Source of the DNA: an uncultured Bartonella sp. | GTDB taxonomy: Bacteria; Pseudomonadota; Alphaproteobacteria; Rhizobiales; Rhizobiaceae | NCBI GenBank assembly: GCA_943913205.1 | Contig: CALTWN010000031.1 | Span: 1-11,834 of the forward strand | Length of the DNA: 11,834 nucleotides | Direction of reading: 5' to 3' | Shown here: positions 4,849 through 11,834 of the stretch, piece by piece | How the letters are laid out: each line of letters opens with the position of its first letter | Numbering within the stretch: position 1 is the first letter of the stretch | The notes under the pieces: model-generated | Database searches by the model: none | What the model was told of the DNA's origin: nothing | What the model saw: only the letters and a program-made list of their open reading frames with translations | Made by a program: the position numbers and the translations under genes

Positions 4849-7575
4849 ATGCTTGAAAAAAAATATAATATAGCTGAAATAGAAGAGCATATATATTCTT
4901 TATGGGAAAAAACAGACAGCTTTAAAGCTTATGATTCTCCGCAAGAATCTGAAAATAGTTTTTCAATAATGCTGCCACCGCCTAATCTTACTGGCTCATT
5001 GCATATGGGGCACGCTTTAGATATTACCGTACAAGATATACTGGCAAGATTTATGCGTATGCGGGGCAAAAATGTTTTGTGGCAACCAGGTTTGGATCAT
5101 GCTGGTATAGCTACGCAAATGGTTGTTGAGCGTCATTTGACTCAGTTGAAAGAACCTTCACGTATTGAGCTAGGCCGCGAGGAATTTGTTAGTCGTACTT
5201 GGAAGTGGTGCGGAGAATATGGCGGTATTATTACAAATCAAATGCGTCGTTTGGGAGCTTCATGTGACTGGTCTCGAGAAAGATTTACCCTAGATGAAGG
5301 CTTATCAAAAGCTGTTTTAGAAGTTTTTGTTACTTTATATAGAGAAGGTCTTATCTATAAAGACAAACGTTTGGTTAATTGGGATGTAAAATTATTAACT
5401 GCTATATCTGATATAGAGACTGTGCCAAAAGAGGTAAAAGGTAAATTATATTATATTCGTTATATGATAGAGGATACTGTTTTTAACGCTGATGATAAAG
5501 AAACTTTTATAACTATAGCTACTACCCGTCCTGAAACTTTATTTGGAGATACTGCTATTGCAGTACATCCAGAAGATGCAAGGTTTAAAAATCTTGTTGG
5601 AAAATATGCTATTATTCCTTTAGTAGGACGTAAAATCAAAATTGTAGCAGATGAATATGTAGATATCGCAACAGGAACTGGCGCATTAAAGGTTACACCA
5701 GCTCATGATTTTAATGATTTTGAAATAGGTAGGCGTCACAAGCTTGAAGTAATTAATATTTTAACTGAAAATGGTCAAATTAGCCTTGGTACAAATAAAG
5801 CATATTTATCAAATTTACCGCAGCATTTAGCACAAAATACTATTGATAAGTTTGATAAATTAGACCGATTTAAAGCTAGAGATACATTAGTTGAGTTATT
5901 AGAACAACATAATTATTTAGATAAAATTGAAGCATACATACATATGGTTCCCCATGGTGACCGTAGCGGTTTGCCTGTAGAACCTTTTTTAACAGATCAG
6001 TGGTATGTAAATGCAGCTATATTGGCTAAACCAGCTATCGAAGCTGTAGAAAAAGGTGAAATTAATATTGTACCTACTAGTTGGAAGAAAACTTATTATC
6101 AATGGCTACAAAATATTCAGCCTTGGTGTATTTCTCGTCAATTATGGTGGGGGCATCAAATACCTGCATGGTATGGACCAGATAAGCATATATTTGTAGA
6201 AAAAACTGAAAAAGCTGCAAAAGAAGCCGCCTTAAAACATTACGGCAAAGAGGTAGAATTAATAAGAGATGCAGATGTTCTTGATACATGGTTTTCTTCT
6301 GGTTTGTGGCCGTTTTCTACATTAGGATGGCCAGAGCAAACTGATGCCCTTAAAACTTTTTATCCTACTAATTATTTAGTTACCGGCTTTGACTTAGTGT
6401 TTTATTGGGTTTCTCGAATGATAATGCTTGGCATTCATTTTACGAAGCAAGTGCCTTTTAAAAATGTATATTTTCATGCCTTAGTTCGAGATAAAACCGG
6501 AGCAAAAATGTCCAAATCAAAGGGTAATGTTATTGATCCTTTAGATTTAATTAATGAGTATGGCGCTGACGCTCTTCGCTTTACGTTAGCAACTATGTTA
6601 ACTCAACAAGGACGCGATATAAGGTTAGATCCTTCCCGTATTGCAGGTTATAGAAATTTTTCTACAAAATTGTGGAATGCTACACGTTTTGCGCAGATGA
6701 ATGAAGCTATATTTTATGGCGAAGAATATGATAATTTTAATCCCATAAATGTACAATTAGAAACTAATTGCTGGATTTTGCACGAGTTAAGCGCTGTACA
6801 ATCTGATGTCGAAAAAGCTATTTTTGATAATAGGTTTAATGATGCTGCAAACGCTATGTATAAATTTATATGGTCACATTTTTGTGATTGGTATATTGAA
6901 CTTAGCAAGCCTACTTTTAGCCAATCAGAGTATAAAAAAGAAACGCAATTATGTATTGGATATTGCTTACGACATATTTATAAGCTTTTGCATCCATTTA
7001 TGCCTTATATAACAGAGGAATTATGGCAAAAAACCTCTATGAATAAGGAAGCATCCCCTTTAGCTAAAGAAAAGCTGCAGCCACTCTCATATAGCAATGA
7101 AAAAGCTTACAATAGCATTAATTTTATTATAAATCTTATAACTGAAATACGTTCTATTCGTATGCAAATGGGGGTAATACCTAGTGCATATACGCCATTA
7201 TGCATTACTAAAGTTAGTGATTTTGTTTTAGAAAAAATAGACATGCATCGGTCTATTATTAAAAAATTGGCTCGTATAAATGATATAAAAAATTTAAATA
7301 CACGTCCTTCACAATCTATTCAAGTAATCATAAATGATTCCATTTTTTATTTAGAAGTCGGCAATGTAATCGATATACCAAAAGAGAAAAACAGGTTAGA
7401 AAAGGAACTAACTAAGATAAGCAATGAATTGCTACAGTTGGAAGTAAAATTACAAAATAAAAATTTTTTGGAAAAAGCTAGTCAAGATATAATAGAAAAA
7501 GATAAAGCTCGCCAAGCAGAACTTTGTTCTATTCAAGAAAAAATAACAAATGCTTTACGAGATATGCGTTCTTAA
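4849..7575 (+). CDS. valS: Valine--tRNA ligase (ValRS)
   Basis: This class I aminoacyl-tRNA synthetase charges tRNA-Val in the cytoplasm using ATP. All expected parts are seen in 908 residues, a usual bacterial length. PPPNLTG and the HIGH signature as HMGH (residues 52-55) start the Rossmann fold. The CP1 editing domain, which removes mischarged Thr-tRNA-Val, carries TTRPET (225-230) and FGDTAIAVHPED. KMSKS is intact at 553-557 (AKMSKSKGNVIDP). An anticodon-binding helical domain follows (about 640-790), and the C-terminal coiled-coil arm is the charged stretch from about 842 to the end. The ATG is 5 nt after the popZ stop and has only a weak purine stretch upstream, so translational coupling to popZ is likely. 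The stop (7573-7575) overlaps the stop of the opposite-strand exonuclease gene, and no terminator hairpin is visible at that junction. Confidence 0.98.
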   Translation: MLEKKYNIAEIEEHIYSLWEKTDSFKAYDSPQESENSFSIMLPPPNLTGSLHMGHALDITVQDILARFMRMRGKNVLWQPGLDHAGIATQMVVERHLTQLKEPSRIELGREEFVSRTWKWCGEYGGIITNQMRRLGASCDWSRERFTLDEGLSKAVLEVFVTLYREGLIYKDKRLVNWDVKLLTAISDIETVPKEVKGKLYYIRYMIEDTVFNADDKETFITIATTRPETLFGDTAIAVHPEDARFKNLVGKYAIIPLVGRKIKIVADEYVDIATGTGALKVTPAHDFNDFEIGRRHKLEVINILTENGQISLGTNKAYLSNLPQHLAQNTIDKFDKLDRFKARDTLVELLEQHNYLDKIEAYIHMVPHGDRSGLPVEPFLTDQWYVNAAILAKPAIEAVEKGEINIVPTSWKKTYYQWLQNIQPWCISRQLWWGHQIPAWYGPDKHIFVEKTEKAAKEAALKHYGKEVELIRDADVLDTWFSSGLWPFSTLGWPEQTDALKTFYPTNYLVTGFDLVFYWVSRMIMLGIHFTKQVPFKNVYFHALVRDKTGAKMSKSKGNVIDPLDLINEYGADALRFTLATMLTQQGRDIRLDPSRIAGYRNFSTKLWNATRFAQMNEAIFYGEEYDNFNPINVQLETNCWILHELSAVQSDVEKAIFDNRFNDAANAMYKFIWSHFCDWYIELSKPTFSQSEYKKETQLCIGYCLRHIYKLLHPFMPYITEELWQKTSMNKEASPLAKEKLQPLSYSNEKAYNSINFIINLITEIRSIRMQMGVIPSAYTPLCITKVSDFVLEKIDMHRSIIKKLARINDIKNLNTRPSQSIQVIINDSIFYLEVGNVIDIPKEKNRLEKELTKISNELLQLEVKLQNKNFLEKASQDIIEKDKARQAELCSIQEKITNALRDMRS

Positions 7576-8348
7576 TTTACGTTTAATTCAATAGATACAG
7601 GAATATGATCGGATGGTTTCTCCCAACCCCTCACATGTTTATCACTATAGGATCTTATAATCTTATCTGTAGTATAAGGTGAAGTTAGTAAGAAATCTAT
7701 TCTTATGCCATTATTTTTTTGCCAGGCGTTTTGTCTAAAATCCCAAAAACTATATTCTATTTTTGAATTACATAAAAAATTGGCATCTTTAAAGCCTAGA
7801 TTACAAATTTTTCTAAATATATCACGGGCTGGTTTAGCATATAGGGCATCATTTAACCATAAACTAATGTCTTTCGCATTGTGTTCATTGGGTATAACGT
7901 TAAAATCTCCAGCTAAAACGATATTTTTATATATATTTTTCTTACAATATTCATATAAAGTATTTAGCCAATTTATTTTATATGTAAATTTTGAAGAATT
8001 TTTAGGATTACCATTAGGTGCATATAAACATGATACGTAAAGTGGCTTTTTCTTTAGATCAAAACATGCTTCAATAAATCTAGCATCCTGCTTTAATATA
8101 ATAGGGGATTCTTCTATTGATAAAAAAGAAATCTCTTTTTTATATATTATAGCAACACCATTAAATTGAGGTTGAACATTTAAAATAACATTGTATCCTA
8201 AATTATCAAATATTGAGTATGGAAATTTATTTTCAATACATTTTACTTCTTGAAAACAAACAATATCGGGCTTTATTTGCTTAAGCCAGGCTGTAATGGT
8301 ATCAATGCGTGCTCTTAAACCTGCCACATTCCAAGTATATATTTGCAT
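7572..8348 (-). CDS. xthA: Exodeoxyribonuclease III (AP endonuclease, EEP superfamily)
   Basis: The 258-residue protein fits the ExoIII family, which cuts DNA at abasic sites and removes 3' blocking groups and 3'-end nucleotides in base excision repair. Catalytic residues are in place: N7 in WNVAGLRA, metal-binding E34 in DIVCFQEVK, Y109 and N112 in YAPNG, D148 and N150 in GDFN, and the terminal D247-H248 pair in SDHIPVSIEL. RIDFLLTS, the pre-terminal family motif, is also present. The start ATG (8346-8348 on the plus strand) has a GGAA site 7 nt before it. It is a single-gene unit, divergent from rpsL and convergent with valS, sharing 4 bp at the stop codons. Alphaproteobacteria often carry two ExoIII-like paralogues, so the exact paralogue (xthA1 or xthA2) is open. 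Confidence 0.95.
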   Translation of the reverse strand: MQIYTWNVAGLRARIDTITAWLKQIKPDIVCFQEVKCIENKFPYSIFDNLGYNVILNVQPQFNGVAIIYKKEISFLSIEESPIILKQDARFIEACFDLKKKPLYVSCLYAPNGNPKNSSKFTYKINWLNTLYEYCKKNIYKNIVLAGDFNVIPNEHNAKDISLWLNDALYAKPARDIFRKICNLGFKDANFLCNSKIEYSFWDFRQNAWQKNNGIRIDFLLTSPYTTDKIIRSYSDKHVRGWEKPSDHIPVSIELNVN

Positions 8349-8416
8349 TTAAATATTCCATAGTAACAATAACATTAAAATTTTATAAAATATTTATTAA
8401 TTTAGTATTTCACTAC

Positions 8417-8445
8417 TTGACATAAACGTAAATTACGCTTATCAA
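8417..8445 (+). promoter_or_regulatory. Sigma70-type promoter of the str operon
   Basis: A perfect -35 TTGACA (8417-8422) is followed after exactly 17 nt by TATCAA (8440-8445), a fair -10. Predicted transcription start is near 8452, giving an rpsL leader of roughly 208 nt. It is the best promoter match in the 312-bp gap between xthA and rpsL, and the orientation fits a strongly expressed ribosomal operon. I saw no equally good promoter for xthA on the other strand. Confidence 0.75.
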
Positions 8446-8451
8446 TAGATG

Positions 8452-8660
8452 TACTATTGAATCGTTGTGTGTTCAATAAGGTCTTTATTGTTAATTTGAA
8501 GATTGATGAAACGTTTGTTTCCTCTCGTTTTTTGACATTAGAATATGTGCCTAATGGCTTGTGTTTTAGACTTTAAAGAAGAATGAATAGTGTGAGCTTA
8601 TGTTCACTGTATGAGATTAACGAATAAGCCTTTTTGGCGTATTTAAAGAAGGAAGGTTAC
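8452..8660 (+). other. 5' leader of the rpsL-rpsG-fusA-tuf transcript
   Basis: This 209-nt stretch has no convincing reading frame. Three small dyads are visible. TATTGAA/TTCAATA (8455-8461 and 8472-8478, 10-nt loop) lies at the predicted 5' end of the mRNA. GAAAC/GTTTC (8508-8512 and 8517-8521, 4-nt loop) is followed 6 nt later by T6 (8528-8533), too far for a standard terminator. ATAAGCC/GGCGTAT (8624-8630 and 8636-8642, one mismatch, T5 loop) ends a few bases before the strong rpsL ribosome binding site at 8649-8656. Any regulatory role is inference. Confidence 0.5.
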
Positions 8661-9032
8661 ATGCCTACCGTAAATCAATTAATTCGTAAACCGCGTGAAA
8701 TACCGGTAAAGCGTAATAAGGTTCCTGCTTTACAAGCAAATCCGCAAAAGCGCGGTGTTTGTACTCGTGTATATACAACCACTCCTAAAAAACCAAACTC
8801 AGCTTTACGTAAGGTAGCTAAGATACGTTTAACCAATGGCTTTGAGGTTATCGGTTATATCCCTGGTGAGGGGCATAATTTGCAGGAGCACTCAGTTGTT
8901 ATGATACGCGGAGGACGTGTAAAAGATTTACCTGGTGTTCGTTATCACGTAGTTCGTGGTGTGCTTGATACACAAGGTGTTAAAGATAGAAAGCAGCGTC
9001 GCTCTAAATATGGCGCTAAGCGTCCTAAGTAG
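8661..9032 (+). CDS. rpsL: 30S ribosomal protein S12
   Basis: The protein (MPTVNQLIRKPR..., 123 aa) is full length for S12, which lies at the decoding centre of the 30S subunit and controls tRNA selection fidelity. The start is ATG 8661, with an excellent AAGGAAGG site 4 nt upstream; an in-frame TTG at 8634 would add nine residues not found in S12. The decoding loop TTTPKKPNSA keeps K43 and K44, and K88 is also wild type (RVKDLPGVRYH), so no known streptomycin-resistance substitution is seen at these sites. D89 is the residue methylthiolated by RimO in bacteria that have it. It is the first gene of the str operon, and rpsG follows after 15 bp. Confidence 0.99.
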   Translation: MPTVNQLIRKPREIPVKRNKVPALQANPQKRGVCTRVYTTTPKKPNSALRKVAKIRLTNGFEVIGYIPGEGHNLQEHSVVMIRGGRVKDLPGVRYHVVRGVLDTQGVKDRKQRRSKYGAKRPK

Positions 9033-9047
9033 TGTAGGAGATAATAT

Positions 9048-9518
9048 ATGTCGCGTCGTCACAGAGCACAAAAACGTGAAGTTAATCCAGATCCAAAGTA
9101 TGGTGATTTCATTATAAGTAAGTTTATGAATTCCATTATGTATAGTGGAAAAAAGTCTGTTGCTGAAACTATTGTATATAGTGCCTTGTCAGCAATCGAA
9201 GAAAAAGTTAAAAAAGATCCTGTGGAGTTATTTCACAAGGCGCTAGAGAATGTTTCTCCTAATGTAGAAGTTAGGTCTCGTCGTGTTGGCGGGGCAACAT
9301 ATCAGGTGCCTGTAGATGTTAGATCTGAGCGCCGTCAGGCGTTAGCTATTCGTTGGTTAATTTCAGCGGCTCGCGCCAGAAATGAAAATACCATGGTTGG
9401 TCGCTTAGCTTCCGAGCTAATCGATGCTTCAAATAACCGTGGTACCGCTGTTAAAAAGCGTGAAGATACTCATCGTATGGCGGAGGCAAACCGTGCATTC
9501 GCTCACTATAAGTGGTGA
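9048..9518 (+). CDS. rpsG: 30S ribosomal protein S7
   Basis: The 156-residue product begins MSRRHRAQKREVNPDPKYGD and has the standard bacterial S7 length. S7 is a primary binder of the 3' domain of 16S rRNA, nucleates assembly of the 30S head and contacts tRNA in the exit site. Typical blocks are visible: the FMNSIMYSGKKSVAE helix, the VEVRSRRVGGATYQVP beta-hairpin region (about residues 76-92), and the C-terminal EDTHRMAEANRAFAHYKW. The ATG has a TAGGAG site about 8 nt upstream. The gap from rpsL is only 15 nt, much shorter than the roughly 100-nt intercistronic S7 target in E. coli. fusA follows 35 bp downstream. Confidence 0.99.
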   Translation: MSRRHRAQKREVNPDPKYGDFIISKFMNSIMYSGKKSVAETIVYSALSAIEEKVKKDPVELFHKALENVSPNVEVRSRRVGGATYQVPVDVRSERRQALAIRWLISAARARNENTMVGRLASELIDASNNRGTAVKKREDTHRMAEANRAFAHYKW

Positions 9519-9553
9519 TATAGTCCTAGTTGCTATTGATAAGGTAAAACAAA

Positions 9554-11638
9554 ATGGCTCGTGAATATAAAATTGAAGACTACCGTAATTTTGGCATAAT
9601 GGCTCACATTGACGCCGGTAAAACTACTATGACTGAGCGTATTTTGTTTTATACGGGAAAAAACCATAAAATAGGTGAAACTCATGATGGCGCGTCTACT
9701 ATGGACTGGATGGCTCAAGAGCAAGAGCGTGGTATAACAATTACTTCTGCTGCAACTACTACATTTTGGGAAAATCCTGAAGGTAAGAATTGTAGGTTTA
9801 ATATTATAGATACGCCTGGTCACGTAGATTTTACTATTGAGGTAGAGCGTTCGCTTCGTGTTTTAGATGGTGCTATAGCTCTTTTAGATGCGAATGCTGG
9901 TGTTGAGCCACAAACAGAAACTGTGTGGCGCCAAGCTGAAAAATACCGTGTGCCTAGAATGGTTTTTGTTAATAAGATGGATAAAATAGGTGCGGATTTT
10001 TATCGTTCAGTAGAGATGGTTGGTTCACGTCTTGGTGCTAAAGCTCTTGTGTTGCAGCTCCCTATAGGTGCTGAAAATGACTTTGTTGGTATAGTTGATC
10101 TTGTTGAGATGAAGGCTTATACTTGGGATGGAAGTATTGGTGCTTCAGCTACTGAGATTGAAATACCATCCGATTTAAAAGATGAGGCTGAAGAATACAG
10201 AGAAAAGCTTATTGAGTTAGCTGTTGAGGTTGATGAATACGCTACAGAAGCATATTTAGAAGGTAATATGCCTTCTAAAGAAATGCTAAAAAGCTTAATT
10301 CGTAAAGGCACTATTAACGTAGATTTCCATCCTATAATGTGCGGTTCAGCTTTTAAAAATCGTGGGGTTCAACCCTTGTTGGATGCTGTTATTGATTATT
10401 TGCCTTCACCGATTGATGTTCCTGCTATTTTAGGTGTTAATGTTAAAACTGGTGAAGAAACTACTCGACCTTCTTCTGATGAAGCTCCTTTATCTATGCT
10501 GGCTTTTAAAATTATGAACGATCCTTTTGTAGGTTCTCTAACTTTTTGCCGTATTTACTCTGGTAAAATTACCAAGGGTGTTTCTTTGGAGAATACTGTT
10601 AAGGGTAAAAAAGAACGTATCGGTCGTATGCTTGAAATGCACTCAAACTCTAGAGAGGATATAGAGGAAGCCTATGCTGGCGACATTATTGCACTTGCTG
10701 GGTTAAAAGAAACAACAACGGGTGATACTTTGTGCGACCCTCTAAAGCCTGTTATTTTAGAGCGTATGGAGTTTCCTGAGCCTGTTATTGAAATTGCTAT
10801 CGAGCCGAAATCAAAAGCGGATCAAGAAAAGATGGGATTAGCTCTTAGCCGTTTGGCGGCAGAAGATCCGTCTTTTCGCGTAAAATCAGATGAGGAATCT
10901 GGGCAAACTATCATAGCTGGTATGGGTGAGCTACATCTTGATATTATTGTTGATCGTATGAAGCGAGAGTTTAAGGTGGAGGCTAATATTGGTCAACCTC
11001 AGGTTGCCTATCGTGAAACCATAACAAAGCAGGCAGAAATAGATTATACTCATAAGAAACAATCTGGTGGTTCTGGTCAGTTTGCACGAGTAAAAATTGT
11101 TTTTGAGCCGCATGAGGGTGATGAGTTTATTTTTGTTTCAAAAATTGTTGGTGGTGCCGTACCAAAAGAGTATATTCCAGGTGTTCAAAAAGGTATAGAA
11201 AGCGTTATGGGGGCAGGTCCGCTTGCTGGATTCCCTATGTTGGGCGTTAAGGCTACTCTTATCGATGGCGCTTATCATGACGTTGATTCTTCAGTGTTGG
11301 CTTTTGAAATAGCTGCGAGAGCAGCCTTTAGAGATGGCGCTAAACAAGCAGGTGCACAATTGCTTGAGCCTATTATGAAGGTTGAGGTAGTAACGCCAGA
11401 AGATTATGTTGGCGATGTCATTGGAGATTTAAATTCTAGAAGAGGACAAATTTCTGGCACCGAAATTCGTGGAATAGCTACGGTTATTAACGCAATGGTG
11501 CCTTTGGCAAATATGTTCGGTTATGTAAATACGCTGCGTTCTATGAGCCAAGGTAGGGCGCAATATTCAATGTTGTTTGATCACTATGAAGCGGTTCCAG
11601 CGGCCGTATCTCAAGAGATCCAAAAGAAATATTTATAA
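9554..11638 (+). CDS. fusA: Elongation factor G
   Basis: This 694-residue GTPase drives translocation of mRNA and tRNAs on the ribosome and, with RRF, ribosome recycling. The G domain motifs are intact: G1 AHIDAGKTT (17-25), G2 with RGITIT (59-64), G3 DTPGH (86-90) and G4 NKMD (140-143). Domain II follows around 290-400, and domain III contains AGMGELHLDI. The domain IV segment has the HKKQSGGSGQFARV loop, and domain V ends with GDLNSRRGQISG and MFGYVNTLRSMSQGRA. Length and motifs point to the canonical housekeeping EF-G rather than EF-G2 or TetM-like protection factors. The ATG has AAGGT about 8 nt upstream. tuf begins 21 bp after the stop, with no terminator between. Confidence 0.99.
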   Translation: MAREYKIEDYRNFGIMAHIDAGKTTMTERILFYTGKNHKIGETHDGASTMDWMAQEQERGITITSAATTTFWENPEGKNCRFNIIDTPGHVDFTIEVERSLRVLDGAIALLDANAGVEPQTETVWRQAEKYRVPRMVFVNKMDKIGADFYRSVEMVGSRLGAKALVLQLPIGAENDFVGIVDLVEMKAYTWDGSIGASATEIEIPSDLKDEAEEYREKLIELAVEVDEYATEAYLEGNMPSKEMLKSLIRKGTINVDFHPIMCGSAFKNRGVQPLLDAVIDYLPSPIDVPAILGVNVKTGEETTRPSSDEAPLSMLAFKIMNDPFVGSLTFCRIYSGKITKGVSLENTVKGKKERIGRMLEMHSNSREDIEEAYAGDIIALAGLKETTTGDTLCDPLKPVILERMEFPEPVIEIAIEPKSKADQEKMGLALSRLAAEDPSFRVKSDEESGQTIIAGMGELHLDIIVDRMKREFKVEANIGQPQVAYRETITKQAEIDYTHKKQSGGSGQFARVKIVFEPHEGDEFIFVSKIVGGAVPKEYIPGVQKGIESVMGAGPLAGFPMLGVKATLIDGAYHDVDSSVLAFEIAARAAFRDGAKQAGAQLLEPIMKVEVVTPEDYVGDVIGDLNSRRGQISGTEIRGIATVINAMVPLANMFGYVNTLRSMSQGRAQYSMLFDHYEAVPAAVSQEIQKKYL

Positions 11639-11659
11639 AAATTAAAACGGAGACAGCCA

Positions 11660-11834
11660 ATGGCAAAAAGCAAATTTGAACGCAACAAACCGCATGTTAA
11701 CATAGGCACTATTGGTCACGTTGATCATGGTAAAACTTCGTTAACAGCAGCTATCACAAAGTATTTTGGTGAGTTTCGTGCATATGATCAAATAGATGCC
11801 GCCCCAGAAGAAAGAGCGCGCGGTATAACTATTT
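11660..11834 (+). CDS. tuf: Elongation factor Tu, N-terminal fragment cut by window edge
   Basis: The reading frame starts MAKSKFERNKPHVNIGTIG and runs open to the end of the window (58 full codons). The P-loop GHVDHGKT (residues 19-26) and the switch I block DQIDAAPEERARGITI identify EF-Tu, the GTPase that delivers aminoacyl-tRNA to the ribosomal A site. The ATG at 11660 has a CGGAG site about 7 nt upstream. It is the fourth gene of the str operon. Many alphaproteobacteria carry a second, near-identical tuf copy elsewhere, which cannot be judged here. Confidence 0.98.
   Translation, partial: MAKSKFERNKPHVNIGTIGHVDHGKTSLTAAITKYFGEFRAYDQIDAAPEERARGITI

Noticed and set aside
6806..7012. Small hydrophobic frame inside valS
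   Set aside because: An out-of-frame shadow within the anticodon-binding domain of ValRS, with no ribosome binding site; the hydrophobicity comes from T-rich codons.
7705..8040. Plus-strand 111-codon frame inside xthA
   Set aside because: It is antisense to an exonuclease with all catalytic motifs intact; composition explains the open frame.
8380..8391. Palindrome ATTTTATAAAAT upstream of xthA
   Set aside because: It is made only of A and T in a very A+T-rich spacer, with no supporting flanking symmetry; chance is likely.
8508..8533. Terminator/attenuator in the rpsL leader
   Set aside because: The stem is only 5 bp and the T6 run begins 6 nt after it, so it is not a standard intrinsic terminator.
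8532..8560. Second promoter for rpsL from the TTGACA at 8532
   Set aside because: The -35 is perfect, but no acceptable -10 lies 16-18 nt downstream; the bases at 17 nt are TGGCTT.
8634..8660. N-terminal extension of rpsL from TTG 8634
   Set aside because: S12 universally begins MPTVNQL, and the strong AAGGAAGG site is placed for ATG 8661.
1..11834. An undescribed multi-gene system, mobile element, CRISPR array or defence locus
   Set aside because: Apart from one orphan exported protein and a common-type glycosyltransferase, all genes are recognisable core functions in familiar order. No transposase, integrase, regular repeat array or nuclease/toxin pair was seen.

Overview
The window is ordinary chromosomal DNA from an A+T-rich alphaproteobacterium. 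The gene order PCMT-like methyltransferase, tolC, popZ (DUF2497), valS is an alphaproteobacterial arrangement, and PopZ-type proteins are essentially confined to that class. Low G+C with several TTG/GTG starts fits a host-associated or reduced-genome lineage, but genus cannot be fixed from this sequence alone.

Layout. Positions 1-1023 (minus) hold most of a GT4-family glycosyltransferase whose C-terminus lies off the left edge. A divergent intergenic region with an imperfect dyad separates it from an unrecognised exported protein (1200-1724, plus). A tRNA-Asn gene (minus) and a tRNA-Cys gene (plus) follow, sharing a 170-bp divergent promoter region. Next comes a plus-strand cluster: PCMT-like protein (2123-2785), TolC (2804-4186), PopZ (4274-4843) and valyl-tRNA synthetase (4849-7575). 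An exodeoxyribonuclease III gene (7572-8348, minus) converges on valS with overlapping stop codons. About 310 bp later the str operon begins: rpsL, rpsG, fusA, and the first 58 codons of tuf, cut by the right edge.

How the genes fit together. The right end is the translation core: S12 and S7 of the 30S subunit, elongation factor G and EF-Tu, expressed from a good sigma70-type promoter and a leader of about 200 nt. valS and the two tRNAs also serve translation. The central cluster mixes envelope export (TolC), cell-pole organisation (PopZ) and charging of tRNA-Val; the linkage is conserved but has no obvious single-pathway logic.

I found no sign of a mobile element, CRISPR array, defence island, toxin-antitoxin pair or undescribed multi-gene system. 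The items worth a second look are small: a consensus CtrA-type box before the PCMT-like gene, dyads in three intergenic regions, an orphan exported protein, a PCMT homologue with an altered active-site loop, a PopZ with a proline-poor linker, and an rpsL-rpsG gap too short for the E. coli type S7 regulatory site.
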